A stretch of DNA of 64,000 nucleotides from Acidobacteriaceae bacterium (GCA_025462885.1 JAOAPN010000015.1:1-64000); one strand, 5' to 3'; shown: positions 16,531 to 25,491, counted from the stretch's first letter. Made by a program: numbers and translations. Notes: generated by a model not told the origin, from the letters alone.

Positions 16531-16675
16531 CCCTCCTCTGTCGTGCCTGCGCTCTCTCTAGGTAGCCAATAAGGCGTCAATCACCAGAGCCAACCTTCAC
16601 CTTCTAAGCCCAAGCAAACGGCACGATCTGCAAAACTTCGCGGTGATCTTTCAAACAATTTAGACAGGAGCGTAT

Positions 16676-17398
16676 ATGACAGAAATCGCAGGTAAGGTAG
16701 CAGTGGTAACCGGCGCAGCGCGAGGTATAGGTGCGGCCGTTGCAAAAAGGTTGGCAGGGTTGGGAGCGACGGTGCTCCTCGTAGCGCGGGATAAGACCAA
16801 ACTAGCCGAGGTTGAAGAGCAGATTCGGGCCGCTGGCGGGAAGGCGATTGCCACGGCCGTTGACTTGACTGATGCCGATGCCGTCTCGGCGTTCACCAAG
16901 TCTGTGGTTGATCGCTTTGGACGTTGCGACATTCTCGTCAATAATGCGGGAATTGCCACTATTGGGACTCTTCTCCATGATACGTCCCCAGAGGTTTGGA
17001 ACGCGCTCATGGATACCAACCTGCGCGCACCATACCTGATGATTCGGGGCTTGGCACCACTGATGATCGAGGCTAGGTCGGGACAGATCATCAATATTTC
17101 CTCCCTAGCTGGACGCAATCCGGTGAAAGGCGCTGCTGCCTATTCAGCGTCCAAGTGGGGTCTCAACGGTCTTACCTACTCGGTGGCGGAAGAGTTGCGG
17201 GAATATGGCATCCGCGTTTCCGTGATCGCGCCTGGCTCGGTTAACAGTGGCTTCAGCAGTCTTGGGACAAACGAGGCTGAAGGTGGCTGGAAGATTCAGC
17301 CGGACGACATCGCAGAGGCTGTAGCGATGCTTGTGACCCAGTCTCCCACGTCCTTCATCAGCGAGGTCTTGCTTCGACCTGCCCAGAGGAAACCTTGA
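16676..17398 (+). CDS. SDR-family oxidoreductase (FabG-like)
   Basis: A 240-residue short-chain dehydrogenase with all classical motifs: GKVAVVTGAARGIGAAVA, NNAGIAT, INISSLAG with the catalytic Ser, and YSASKWG (Tyr-x-x-x-Lys). The end VLLRPAQRKP resembles 3-ketoacyl-ACP reductase-like SDRs that act on quinone-like or acyl substrates. AGGAG precedes the ATG. It lies between the cupin and KatG genes in one direction and may be co-transcribed with the cupin. Confidence 0.92.
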   Translation: MTEIAGKVAVVTGAARGIGAAVAKRLAGLGATVLLVARDKTKLAEVEEQIRAAGGKAIATAVDLTDADAVSAFTKSVVDRFGRCDILVNNAGIATIGTLLHDTSPEVWNALMDTNLRAPYLMIRGLAPLMIEARSGQIINISSLAGRNPVKGAAAYSASKWGLNGLTYSVAEELREYGIRVSVIAPGSVNSGFSSLGTNEAEGGWKIQPDDIAEAVAMLVTQSPTSFISEVLLRPAQRKP

Positions 17399-17579
17399 AG
17401 TTTGTTCACTACGCAGGCCGGACCTGCTGCCAAGTCATCAACGCAGTTGGTTAAATTTGCCGAGGATATGGACACACCGACAAGCAGAAGCCCCGTATCC
17501 CGAACATCGGGGAAATGGGGCTTTGCGTAGGGCGCAACACGCAGACTCATCCTCAAACTCGAAACTAAAGGAGATCAAA

Positions 17580-19844
17580 ATGTCCCAAGAGATGAAGTGC
17601 CCAGTACCTCACGGACAGCCATCGTCTGGAACTACCGCAACCGAGACGGCCTCGCCGAAACACGGCGCTGTCACCCACAATTCTCGCCGCATCATCGATA
17701 ACGAACATTGGTGGCCCGACCGATTGGATCTCGCGATTCTTGGCCAGAACAACGAACTCGTGGATCCGATGGGTGCAGGATTTGACTACGCCGAGGAGTT
17801 TGCTGCACTCGACCTCGACGCAGTGAGGAGAGACCTGTTCGCTCTCATGACCGACTCGCAGCCTTGGTGGCCAGCCGACTACGGACATTACGGACCATTC
17901 TTCGTTCGGATGGCGTGGCATAGTGCTGGCACCTATCGTACTTATGACGGACGTGGTGGGGCCGGCATGGGTACACAACGCTTCGCTCCACTTAATAGCT
18001 GGCCCGACAACGTATCACTCGATAAGGCTCGCCGCCTGCTGTGGCCGATAAAGCAAAAATACGGCAAGAAAATCTCTTGGGCTGACCTGATTATTCTTGC
18101 TGGCACGGTCGCACTGGAATCGATGGGCTTCAAGACACTTGGCTACGCTGGCGGTCGGTCGGACGTTTGGGTGCCCCAAGAGGATATCTTCTGGGGCTCG
18201 GAACACACATGGCTAGGCTTCGACAAGCGATATTCTGGCGAGCGCGAGCTCGAGCAACCCCTTGCGGCGTCGCAAATTGGTCTCGTCTATGTGAATCCAG
18301 AAGGTCCCGACGGCAAGCCAGACCCTGTCGGATCCGCGCGTGATATCCGCGAGACTTTCGCCCGTATGGCTATGAACGATGAAGAGACCTTCGCGCTCAT
18401 TGCAGGCGGTCACACATTTGGTAAAGGACACGGCGCGCACGATCCGGGACCCAACGTCGGGCCCGAGCCGGAGGGCGCTCCAATAGAGCAGCAGGGACTC
18501 GGTTGGAAAAGCACGAAAGGAAAGGGCCACTCTGAAGACACGATCTCATCGGGTCTCGAAGGCACGTGGACATCGAATCCCATCGGGTGGGACAGCGAGT
18601 ACCTGGATAACCTCTACGACTACGATTGGGCGCTAAAGAAGGGGCCCGGAGGGGCATGGCAGTGGTATGCAACAAGTGAGGAAGCCAGCATCCCCGACGC
18701 TCACATCGCAGGGAAAAAGCATCTGCCGATGATGTTTACCTCGGACTTGGCGCTAAAGTTTGATCCGGTCTACGAAAGGATTGGAAAGTATTTCCAGGCC
18801 CACCCGGATCGATTCGCAGTGGCTTTCGCCCGGGTCTGGTTCAAACTCACCCACCGCGATATGGGTCCCATTCAGCGCTACCTCGGCCCGTTGGTGCCTA
18901 AGGAAGTCTTTCTTTGGCAGGACCCCGTCCCAGAAGTCGATCACGATCTGATAGGCGATGCTGATATCGCCGAGCTAAAGAATACGATTCTCGGTTCTGG
19001 TCTTGGCATTTCACAACTCGTGTATACAGCATGGTCTGCCGCAGCCTCCTATCGTGGCTCCGACAAACGCGGAGGAGCCAACGGCGCCCGTATTGCGCTT
19101 GAACCGCAAAAGAACTGGGAAGTGAACCAGCCTCAACAGCTAGAGACGGTTCTCTCGGTTCTCAGAGACATCAAAGCGACCTTCGAAGCCTCAGGCAAGA
19201 GGGTTTCGCTCGCAGATCTCATCGTTCTGGCTGGATCTGCTGCAGTAGAAGAAGCAGCGAAGCAGGCCGGTCACGAGGTCAAGGTCCCTTTCGCGCCTGG
19301 ACGTTCAGACGCCTCGCAGGAACAAACAGACATTGCCTCCTTTGCCCCGCTAGAGCTGACCGCCGACGGTTTCCGTAACTATCTCGCTCCCGGCCACAAG
19401 CTTCGCCCCGAAGAGCTACTGCTCGACCGAGCTCAACTGCTCACACTCACCGCGCCTGAAATGACTGTACTTGTTGGAGGACTGCGCGTTCTCGGGGTTA
19501 ACCATCGTGGGTCAAAGAACGGCGTGCTCACCAATACGCCTGGCAGGCTAACGAACGATTTCTTCGTTAATCTGCTAGATATGAGTACAGAGTGGAAGCC
19601 GGCGTCGACCGGCGAGGGCCTGTTCGAGGGTTTGGACCGCACTTCCGGCGAGATCAAGTGGACTGCTACAAGAGTCGACTTGATCTTTGGTGCAAACTCA
19701 CAGCTACGTGCCTTGGCAGAAGTCTATGCGGGAGATGATTCGAGAGAAGCATTCATCACAGCCTTCGTGAAGGCCTGGTCCAAGGTGATGAACCTTGGCC
19801 GCTTCGATCTTCGCGGCAAGCAACACCTCGAAACGACGGCTTGA
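17580..19844 (+). CDS. katG: Catalase-peroxidase KatG
   Basis: A 754-residue bifunctional haem catalase-peroxidase that destroys hydrogen peroxide. The distal pocket R110, W113 and H114 lies in FFVRMAWHSAG. The Trp-Tyr-Met crosslink residues are W113, Y237 (GLVYVNPEG) and M263 (FARMAMND), and the proximal haem ligand is H278 (GGHTFGKGHG). The degenerate second peroxidase domain fills the C-terminal half (from about residue 430). Length is normal for KatG. The strong AAAGGAG before 17580 fixes the start. It ends at a strong terminator. No OxyR gene lies beside it; the ArsR and TetR genes nearby are possible regulators. Confidence 0.97.
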   Translation: MSQEMKCPVPHGQPSSGTTATETASPKHGAVTHNSRRIIDNEHWWPDRLDLAILGQNNELVDPMGAGFDYAEEFAALDLDAVRRDLFALMTDSQPWWPADYGHYGPFFVRMAWHSAGTYRTYDGRGGAGMGTQRFAPLNSWPDNVSLDKARRLLWPIKQKYGKKISWADLIILAGTVALESMGFKTLGYAGGRSDVWVPQEDIFWGSEHTWLGFDKRYSGERELEQPLAASQIGLVYVNPEGPDGKPDPVGSARDIRETFARMAMNDEETFALIAGGHTFGKGHGAHDPGPNVGPEPEGAPIEQQGLGWKSTKGKGHSEDTISSGLEGTWTSNPIGWDSEYLDNLYDYDWALKKGPGGAWQWYATSEEASIPDAHIAGKKHLPMMFTSDLALKFDPVYERIGKYFQAHPDRFAVAFARVWFKLTHRDMGPIQRYLGPLVPKEVFLWQDPVPEVDHDLIGDADIAELKNTILGSGLGISQLVYTAWSAAASYRGSDKRGGANGARIALEPQKNWEVNQPQQLETVLSVLRDIKATFEASGKRVSLADLIVLAGSAAVEEAAKQAGHEVKVPFAPGRSDASQEQTDIASFAPLELTADGFRNYLAPGHKLRPEELLLDRAQLLTLTAPEMTVLVGGLRVLGVNHRGSKNGVLTNTPGRLTNDFFVNLLDMSTEWKPASTGEGLFEGLDRTSGEIKWTATRVDLIFGANSQLRALAEVYAGDDSREAFITAFVKAWSKVMNLGRFDLRGKQHLETTA

Positions 19845-19897
19845 ACCCCGGAAGAAACAAATCTCCAACGCTGGGATCACTGAACAGCATCTTGGCA

Positions 19898-19938
19898 GAA
19901 CGCACGCCCCGGCAGGACTAGGGGCGTGCGTTCTTTTG
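19898..19938 (+). terminator. Rho-independent terminator after katG
   Basis: A 13-bp GC-rich perfect stem (19898-19910 and 19921-19933, 10-base loop) is followed by TTTT, 54 bp after the katG stop. Confidence 0.85.
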
Positions 19939-20180
19939 GTCTCACGCCAGAGGCTAGGGACAGATCAGGCGTTCCGGGAGATTCGCCTACCTGTTCCATA
20001 TGGACCTATCCTTCCGACGGCTTCTGTAGATGCCGTCCACTGCAATAGCGATGCGGAGCGAAAGGAGAGCCCACCCACCTCAGGCGTTACCCTGTGTCGC
20101 CCGCCATCTCAAGTGGTTGCGTCGAAAGATGCCGTGTACGATCTAATGGATGAGTGCTGTGCGCTAGAAAGGAACCAGTC

Positions 20181-20780
20181 ATGCGGAAATCCCGACAAGA
20201 GACGGAGGAGACTCGCAAGCGAATTGTCAAAACGGCATCGGAGACCTTCCGAAAAAGCGGAATCGCAGAGTCAGGCCTAAAAGAACTCATGCAGGGCGCA
20301 GGATTGGAAACCCCGGGTGGATTTTATAAACACTTCGGGTCGAAGGAAGAGCTAGTGACTGAAGCGATCAGCTTTAGCATCTCCGACGTACTGAATTGGA
20401 TGAAGGCCTCGATTGCCGACAAGCCGCCCGAAAAAACTGTCGAAACGCTTGTAACGAACTATCTTTCTCCAAAGCATCGGGACCGAGTTTCCGCAGGATG
20501 CACTTTCTCGGCTCTTGGCAGCGAGCTACGGCGTTCCGACGACGCACTTGGGAACGTGACCACGGCGGGTCTAAACAACTACATTGCTCTCATTGCGAAG
20601 CAGATCAAGCATGTTCCGCCCAGACTCGCAAAAAAGAGGGCAACAGCCATTTTCTCCGCGATGGTAGGTGGGCTAATCTTGTCCCGCGTCGTGAACAATG
20701 CAACGCTATCCAATGCGATAATGAAGGACACGCGTGAGTACATACTTGACGCACAGGGACCCAAGAAGCGGGTGAAATGA
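20181..20780 (+). CDS. TetR-family transcriptional regulator
   Basis: A 199-residue TetR/AcrR repressor. The N-terminal helix-turn-helix covers residues 8-55 (RIVKTASETFRKSGIAESGLKEL, GGFYKHFGSKEELV). The C-terminal ligand domain carries GCTFSALGSELRR, typical of the TetR group that senses electrophiles or quinone-like drugs (NemR/LfrR-like). ATG at 20181 has AAAGGA upstream. It is convergent with the DoxX gene, its likely neighbour in function. Confidence 0.9.
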   Translation: MRKSRQETEETRKRIVKTASETFRKSGIAESGLKELMQGAGLETPGGFYKHFGSKEELVTEAISFSISDVLNWMKASIADKPPEKTVETLVTNYLSPKHRDRVSAGCTFSALGSELRRSDDALGNVTTAGLNNYIALIAKQIKHVPPRLAKKRATAIFSAMVGGLILSRVVNNATLSNAIMKDTREYILDAQGPKKRVK

Positions 20781-20880
20781 AGTCCTGCTGACGCTCCCCA
20801 ATCCATCAAGGACTTGCCGTCTGCATCGGCCTTCGGGACCATCGGCAGAGATCTCTTTTGACCGTACAGCGCGCCATCTC

Positions 20881-20917
20881 AGCGAGAGAGGCTCCGGCAG
20901 ACGGTGCCTCTCTCGCT
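20881..20917 (-). terminator. Hairpin after doxX-like gene
   Basis: A 12-bp perfect stem (20881-20892 and 20906-20917) lies 19 bp beyond the minus-strand DoxX stop, between it and the convergent TetR gene. The U-tract is weak. Confidence 0.55.
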
Positions 20918-20935
20918 GAAGGAGCTTAGCCTGCG

Positions 20936-21325
20936 TTACGCCTGCGTGGGTTTTGCGGCCAGTACCCCAGCGAAGCTCCCGCGATACTGCACAAAGACAA
21001 TAAGCCAAAGCACCAGTGGCAAAATTCCTTGCCCAATGGTGCTCGGTTCCATCGTTACGTGGAACGTCAGGATGTTCACGATCTCCGCCGCTAGCACGAT
21101 GAGCGCGACCGGCACGAAGTAGCCCGCCAGCAACAGGACGCCCCCGATAACCTGAAGCGCGAAGAACATGTACGCGTAGTGCGATCCAATCAAGCCCGTG
21201 TAAAAGCTGATCGCCAGCGGATTTGTCGGCGGCGGCAGCTTGATAAAGTGCAAGAACCCATTCAACCCAAAGACAAAGAAGAGCAGGCCAAGCAGGTAAC
21301 GCGCAATAGTTGCGGCAATTTTCAT
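20936..21325 (-). CDS. DoxX-family membrane protein
   Basis: A 129-residue integral membrane protein with four predicted helices, starting IAATIARYLLGLLFFVFGLNG and ending ILPLVLWLIVFVQYRG. This is the DoxX layout; family members associate with thiosulfate or quinone redox and with redox-stress complexes. ATG at 21325 has AAGGAG eight bases upstream; an upstream ATG 11 codons earlier lacks it. Confidence 0.85.
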   Translation of the reverse strand: MKIAATIARYLLGLLFFVFGLNGFLHFIKLPPPTNPLAISFYTGLIGSHYAYMFFALQVIGGVLLLAGYFVPVALIVLAAEIVNILTFHVTMEPSTIGQGILPLVLWLIVFVQYRGSFAGVLAAKPTQA

Positions 21326-21867
21326 AAGAGAGGCTCCTTTTTCCAAAGCTTTTGACATAACAGTTCAAAATAATAGACGGCTCGAGTTTCTCTGCCGATG
21401 CAGAATGTTCGAGCCAATCTCATTTTAGCAGTTGACCGACATCTAAATACTTCGTCCCAGCCGCCATCTGGCTCGGGACCATTGGCTGTCGTGAGCAAGC
21501 CCTGGACGATTTACACCCGGGCGGACTCGACGATTAGCAGCGGAGACGAATGCAGCAGCGAAACACCGGGCCATCTGACCCCGAGCCTGTTAGCGCAAGT
21601 CCGGCACTCCAGCGAACACCCGGCGTGCAAAGTAAATGACCCGAAGCGTGACATTGTCTGCATTCCCGCAAACTTGGTGGTGTAACGTTTTATTTAGATT
21701 TTGCATCTAATCTAAAAGTTGAGTTTAGGCGCGGCCAGAGCAATCAGATTCCTCGGCTAATGCCGGGTGTTGCTTGCATTCACTCAAGCCCATTGACAAA
21801 GTAGCGAGTCTTCCCGAAGGGCTTTGGCGTTTCCGGCTACAACCTGATTTACAGATGGAAGGTGCCC
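21326..21867. other. Gene-poor stretch at the cargo/element boundary
   Basis: About 540 bp with DoxX promoter sequence at its left end. An AT-rich inverted repeat at 21693-21716 (arms TTTAGATT and AATCTAAA) is a possible operator for the short LysR-like gene. No convincing gene was found; one open frame at 21398-21685 has unremarkable composition and no homology I recognise. Confidence 0.4.
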
Positions 21868-22122
21868 ATGGCAGAGTTTGTAGAAAGAAAACTTCAATTA
21901 GCTGCAGTCGCTCTGGCGACAGAACTGAATTACGCTCAAGCCGCGCGGAAGCTAGACATCGGTCTCTCAGAGTTGGAGAAACGAATCAGCACGTTGGAAA
22001 CCATCCTATCTATGAAGGTGTTTCGAACGAGAGGACAGGATGTGTCGTTGACTGATGAGGGACGCGTTTTCGTAGAGGGATGTCAAGCGTCCCTAGCATC
22101 TCGCAACGGCAAGGAATCGTAG
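21868..22122 (+). CDS. Solitary LysR-type helix-turn-helix protein
   Basis: An 84-residue protein that is only the DNA-binding part of a LysR regulator: LATELNYAQAARKLDIGLSELEKRISTLE followed by ILSMKVFRTRGQDVSLTDEGRVFVEG. The ligand-binding domain is absent. It may be a truncated regulator or a genuine one-domain protein; GGAAGG five bases before the ATG favours expression. It sits at the right edge of the cargo, just before the element's SSB-like gene. Confidence 0.65.
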   Translation: MAEFVERKLQLAAVALATELNYAQAARKLDIGLSELEKRISTLETILSMKVFRTRGQDVSLTDEGRVFVEGCQASLASRNGKES

Positions 22123-22167
22123 CTAGAGCGGAAACCCTAATAGGTGCATTCGGCTTCTCGGAACTCA

Positions 22168-22431
22168 TCAAGACGGCGCGCTTTGAAAGCCATGGGCGGC
22201 AAGGCTTTCTTCGTCGATCTCAGCCGAATAGAGTGGACAAGAATCTGTGAAGCCAAACTCTTCCAGATCTTTCGCCTGTTGAGATGTGAGAAGTCCAAGA
22301 GTCTCTAGCAGAGCAATCATCGTTGTTCGGTTGTCAAAGTGACGAACACGCATTGACCCCTCCGCCCATTTTCCCCATATCAGCACATTGAAGCCGTCTT
22401 CGCGCGGAAATACGATTATCTTTGCCTGCAT
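22168..22431 (-). CDS. Small hypothetical protein
   Basis: An 87-residue acidic soluble protein with no family I recognise. It reads as a real protein (balanced composition, hydrophobic periodicity FNVLIWGKWAEGSMRVRHF, then an amphipathic helix MIALLETLGLLTSQQAKDLEEF). Convergent with the LysR-like gene. A purine-rich stretch lies upstream of the ATG but spacing is poor. Function unknown. Confidence 0.55.
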   Translation of the reverse strand: MQAKIIVFPREDGFNVLIWGKWAEGSMRVRHFDNRTTMIALLETLGLLTSQQAKDLEEFGFTDSCPLYSAEIDEESLAAHGFQSAPS

Positions 22432-22844
22432 CTCAAGCCCCCAATCCTTTGCGGTTCTTTAGCGTGTCTCGTACTCATCTTTCGCCGTGTCACTCTCATG
22501 GCGTGATCACAACCCGGCAACACTCCACGATCCTAACCCTTCAATGTAACCTGCGTGTGACTGGTTCTCGTGGTTAGATGAACCCCTGCCCGTTCTGCAC
22601 ATTCTCCTTTTGAACGATTACTCGGCCACCGCGCCGGTGCAGGAGCTGCGCCCTTCGGCTCTGCGTTCAGAACTCGCGTACCGCGCCCTTCGGGTGTTGG
22701 ACTCCTCCCCCCTCGCAGGCTCCGGGTCCCTTTCCAAAAACTTCTTCTCTTGGCAACGCGGCCATGCCGCGACTTGGGAGCAGCGCACCTTTCGCGTCCC
22801 TTCGGGATGTATGTCCCGAGTAACCGGGCAAAAGGAGAAACACC
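22432..22844. promoter_or_regulatory. Leader/promoter region of the SSB-like gene
   Basis: 413 bp without a supported gene. It would contain the divergent promoters of the small minus-strand gene and of the plus-strand SSB-like gene. A long reading frame crosses it in the metallophosphoesterase frame, but its composition (Arg/His/Pro runs) marks it as non-coding. Confidence 0.4.
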
Positions 22845-23153
22845 ATGCAGACCCAACAGACCATCACCCTCTTCGGCACCGTCAGCAACTCAGCCACCAG
22901 CCGCATCTCCAGGAACGGCCGCAAGTACACCGCCTTCGGAGTCGCCATCATCTCAGATCGCAACCTCCAGGCCTTTCACTACAACGTCGTCGCCTTCGGC
23001 AAGCAGGGACACTTCGCCAAGCCCCTCCAGATCGGCACCCGGATCAAGTTGGTCGTCCAGGCGCAATCCCAGCCAGACAACATCGCCAGCATCCCACTCC
23101 TCACCGCAACCTTCGTGCAACCGGTTCGTCCGGTTGCCGTCGTACCTCAATAG
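22845..23153 (+). CDS. Single-stranded DNA-binding-like protein (OB fold)
   Basis: A 102-residue short SSB-like protein: ITLFGTVSNSATSRISRNGRKYTAFGVAI, then FHYNVVAFGKQGHF and GTRIKLVVQAQ, the strand pattern of an OB fold. It lacks the acidic SSB tail and is shorter than chromosomal SSB (about 170), as in plasmid-borne versions. AAAGGAG precedes the ATG. It would protect ssDNA during transfer or replication of the element. Confidence 0.78.
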   Translation: MQTQQTITLFGTVSNSATSRISRNGRKYTAFGVAIISDRNLQAFHYNVVAFGKQGHFAKPLQIGTRIKLVVQAQSQPDNIASIPLLTATFVQPVRPVAVVPQ

Positions 23154-23176
23154 GGGTGGATGCGAGGCGCGACCAG

Positions 23177-23209
23177 GTCAATATCATTCAACGATGGAAT
23201 GATATTGAC
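23177..23209. repeat. 12-bp perfect inverted repeat
   Basis: Arms GTCAATATCATT (23177-23188) and AATGATATTGAC (23198-23209) enclose a 9-base loop. It lies between the SSB-like and metallophosphoesterase genes. It is AT-rich with no T-run, so an operator is likelier than a terminator. Confidence 0.5.
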
Positions 23210-23308
23210 ACTCTGAGCCGCTTACGCAGAATCACGGGAATCGGACCAGCGGAGGCGTTGGCACTCCTCCCGGATCAATGCGAGGAGCATTCCTGCATAA
23301 TCGTCATC

Positions 23309-23902
23309 ATGGCTGACACTTGGTTCACGTCCGATTTTCACCTTGGACACTTCAACATCATCCGATATTGCAATCGCCCGTTCACGGATACACAGGAGAT
23401 GGATGAGGTGATTGTGGATCGACTTAACGCCAGCGTGAAGCCCAACGACACACTGTATTTCCTCGGAGATTTCTGTCTCGGCAAGCATGACAATGTGGCG
23501 GCATACCGCAATCGGCTGTCTTGCCAGACCATCCATTTCATCGACGGCAATCACGACAAGACGACGAGGCAACTTCAACATCTCTTCTCATCCTGGAGTT
23601 CTCTGTCCGAGATTTCTATTGGCAAGCAGGGGATCGTTCTTTGCCATTATGCGATGAAGGTTTGGCCGAACCATTCACGCGGAGCTTGGCAGCTCTACGG
23701 ACACTCGCATGGCAACCTGCCGGACGATCCAATCTCCCTTTCGATGGATGTTGGTGTGGACAGTCACGACTTTCGCCCCTGGCACTTCGACGAGATTCAG
23801 ACGGTTATGAAGGTCAAAGCAGAGGCGAAGGCGGCGCACATGGAGAAGAGGAACGCAGCTTTGAAGAGTGCGGACACACCTGAAATTCGGGAGTTGATTT
23901 GA
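23309..23902 (+). CDS. Calcineurin-like metallophosphoesterase
   Basis: A 197-residue metallophosphatase with the motifs in order: DFHLGHFNII (D-x-H), LYFLGDF (GD), IHFIDGNHDK (GNHD), LCHYAMKVW (H) and YGHSHGN (GHxH). The set is complete, so it should bind two metals and cleave a phosphoester. The family form resembles phage and plasmid phosphoesterases. The start at 23309 leaves no extension before the first motif. The stop overlaps the next gene's start, so the two are coupled. Confidence 0.87.
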   Translation: MADTWFTSDFHLGHFNIIRYCNRPFTDTQEMDEVIVDRLNASVKPNDTLYFLGDFCLGKHDNVAAYRNRLSCQTIHFIDGNHDKTTRQLQHLFSSWSSLSEISIGKQGIVLCHYAMKVWPNHSRGAWQLYGHSHGNLPDDPISLSMDVGVDSHDFRPWHFDEIQTVMKVKAEAKAAHMEKRNAALKSADTPEIRELI

Positions 23903-24690
23903 TCGTGCGAGGAGCATTCGAGCGCTATATCGGAATCGACTACTCCGGCGCGGAGACACCCATCGCGAGTCTCAAAGGTTTGCGCGTTTATATGGCGGAT
24001 AGAGACACGCAGCCGGTCGAGGTGCAGCCTCCAGCCGGTGCGAAGAGGTATTGGACGCGGCGCGGAATCGCAGAATGGTTGGCCGAGGTTCTGTCCGAAG
24101 ATGTGCCGACGCTTGTTGGCATCGACCACGGCTTTTCGTTCCCCCTCCGCTACTTCGCTGAGAACCGTGTTCCGCTTGACTGGAGAGCGTTTCTGGAAGA
24201 CTTCCAACACCATTGGCCGACGGACGATGACCATACTTATGTCGATTTCGTGCGTGAGGGAGTCTGCGGTAATGCGCCTGCGCGATCCGGCAATCCGAGG
24301 TGGAGGCGCGTGACGGAAATCCGCGCCCGTGGTGCCAAATCAGTCTTCCATTTTGACGCGCAGGGATCAGTAGCAAAATCCACCCATAGCGGTATTCCGT
24401 GGCTTCGGTATATCGATTTGAAAGCCGCCGGTCGCGTTCACTTCTGGCCCTTCGATGGGTGGGAATTCCCAGCGGGGAAATCCGTTGTGGCCGAGGTCTA
24501 CCCGGCGCTTTGGAGCCGCAGTTTCCCCTTGGGGAATCGTGACGGCCATCAGCATGACGCCTACTCCATAGCCGCTTGGATGAGGCAGGCCGACAGCAAC
24601 GGCTCGCTATCTACGTTCGCCGGGCCGCCTCCTGATGAAGCAGACCGTAGAACTGCCGAGATCGAGGGATGGATACTCGGCGTCATGTGA
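23899..24690 (+). CDS. DUF429-like protein
   Basis: A 263-residue soluble protein. The start YIGIDYSGAETP, the central LVGIDHGFSFPLRYF and the later GRVHFWPFDGWEFPAGKSVVAEVYPALW with HQHDAYSIAAWM recall the DUF429 family, an RNase H-like fold of unknown role; assignment is from motif memory. No ATG is available. TTG at 23899 overlaps the preceding stop, and GTG at 23905 is an alternative. Its coupling to the phosphoesterase suggests both act on nucleic acid or nucleotides in the element's life cycle. Confidence 0.72.
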   Translation: MIVRGAFERYIGIDYSGAETPIASLKGLRVYMADRDTQPVEVQPPAGAKRYWTRRGIAEWLAEVLSEDVPTLVGIDHGFSFPLRYFAENRVPLDWRAFLEDFQHHWPTDDDHTYVDFVREGVCGNAPARSGNPRWRRVTEIRARGAKSVFHFDAQGSVAKSTHSGIPWLRYIDLKAAGRVHFWPFDGWEFPAGKSVVAEVYPALWSRSFPLGNRDGHQHDAYSIAAWMRQADSNGSLSTFAGPPPDEADRRTAEIEGWILGVM

Positions 24691-25056
24691 GCATTACCCA
24701 GCGCACCAGCGTAGCGGTGCTGGCCTCGCGTGGGATCGCAGGGCCAATCAGACAGCATCAGGCTGTCTCGTCAGGACAAGTGCGAAGAGCACGCTGCGAT
24801 GCAGCGGAAGAAGGATTGACACATCACCCCCAAAGGGTTGCTGTGGAGCGCCCCAGCGATTCCATTTGGAATCGCGTATCGAATCAGCCACTTGGCTGAT
24901 TCATGATTCCAAATGGAAACGGATGTTTACGCTGAAGCCGCTATCGCGTAAGTTCTGTAAACATGCTGATTCAAAAGACGTTCGCACGAGCGCGCGATTG
25001 GCCTTGTTTGACGCCTTGTTGCGATGGGACTAGGGTTAGCCCAAAGGCGGGCTCCC
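24691..25056. other. Candidate origin of transfer region
   Basis: 366 bp without a gene, immediately upstream of the accessory-coupling protein-relaxase genes. In R388-like systems oriT lies exactly there. It contains a nested inverted repeat at 24858-24918. The nic sequence itself could not be recognised. Confidence 0.45.
24858..24918. repeat. Nested inverted repeat (candidate oriT structure)
   Basis: The outer arms GATTCCATTTGGAA (24858-24871) and its imperfect complement within 24905-24918 enclose a second perfect hairpin with arms GAATCAGCC (24881-24889) and GGCTGATTC (24894-24902). The left outer arm is also nearly self-palindromic. Such stacked repeats are typical of relaxase recognition or oriT regions. 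Confidence 0.55.
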
Positions 25057-25491
25057 ATGAGCACTACCCGCACGGGCCACGATTTCGATACTCAGGCGCT
25101 CGCTACTACAGGGGCAAGGACGGTTCTCCGCGCTAAGACCGTAGCCACTCGGCTCTCAACCGAGGAGCTGGAGGAGGTCGAATCGGCCGCTAAGCGGAGC
25201 GGCAAGTCGCTCGCCGAATGGCTCCGCGACACGGCGCTGGTGGAGGCGCGGCAGCGTCCGGCAGACCCGGTTGAGGTGATACTGGCGGAGGTTTGCGCTA
25301 CCCGGTACATGCTCGCGAACCTCTTCCATGCGACCGCCCAGGCGGCGTCGGAAGGCAAGCTGTTACTCCCCGAAACCGTTCTCAAAATCCGCGAAACCGC
25401 CGACGCTCAGAAGGGCGCAAAGGCTCGCAAGCTGCTCCGTGAATCTTCCGTTTCCACGAAGCCGGAGCCGAAGAACGGGAGCAAGCCATGA
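25057..25491 (+). CDS. Relaxosome accessory protein (MobC/TrwA-like, ribbon-helix-helix)
   Basis: A 144-residue small basic protein. The N-terminal part TVATRLSTEELEEVESAAKRSGKSLAEWLRDTAL (residues 28-61) is a ribbon-helix-helix of the mobilization-protein type, followed by a helical region and a Lys-rich tail. Such proteins bind oriT and help relaxase nicking. ATG at 25057 is preferred to one 11 codons earlier. The stop overlaps the T4CP start (ATGA). The gene order accessory-T4CP-MobF supports the call. Confidence 0.78.
   Translation: MSTTRTGHDFDTQALATTGARTVLRAKTVATRLSTEELEEVESAAKRSGKSLAEWLRDTALVEARQRPADPVEVILAEVCATRYMLANLFHATAQAASEGKLLLPETVLKIRETADAQKGAKARKLLRESSVSTKPEPKNGSKP

Noticed and set aside
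22610..23308. Long open frame in line with the metallophosphoesterase
   Set aside because: Runs of Arg/His/Pro mark it as non-coding; the SSB-like gene occupies another frame there with a good ribosome site, and the phosphoesterase domain starts at 23309.
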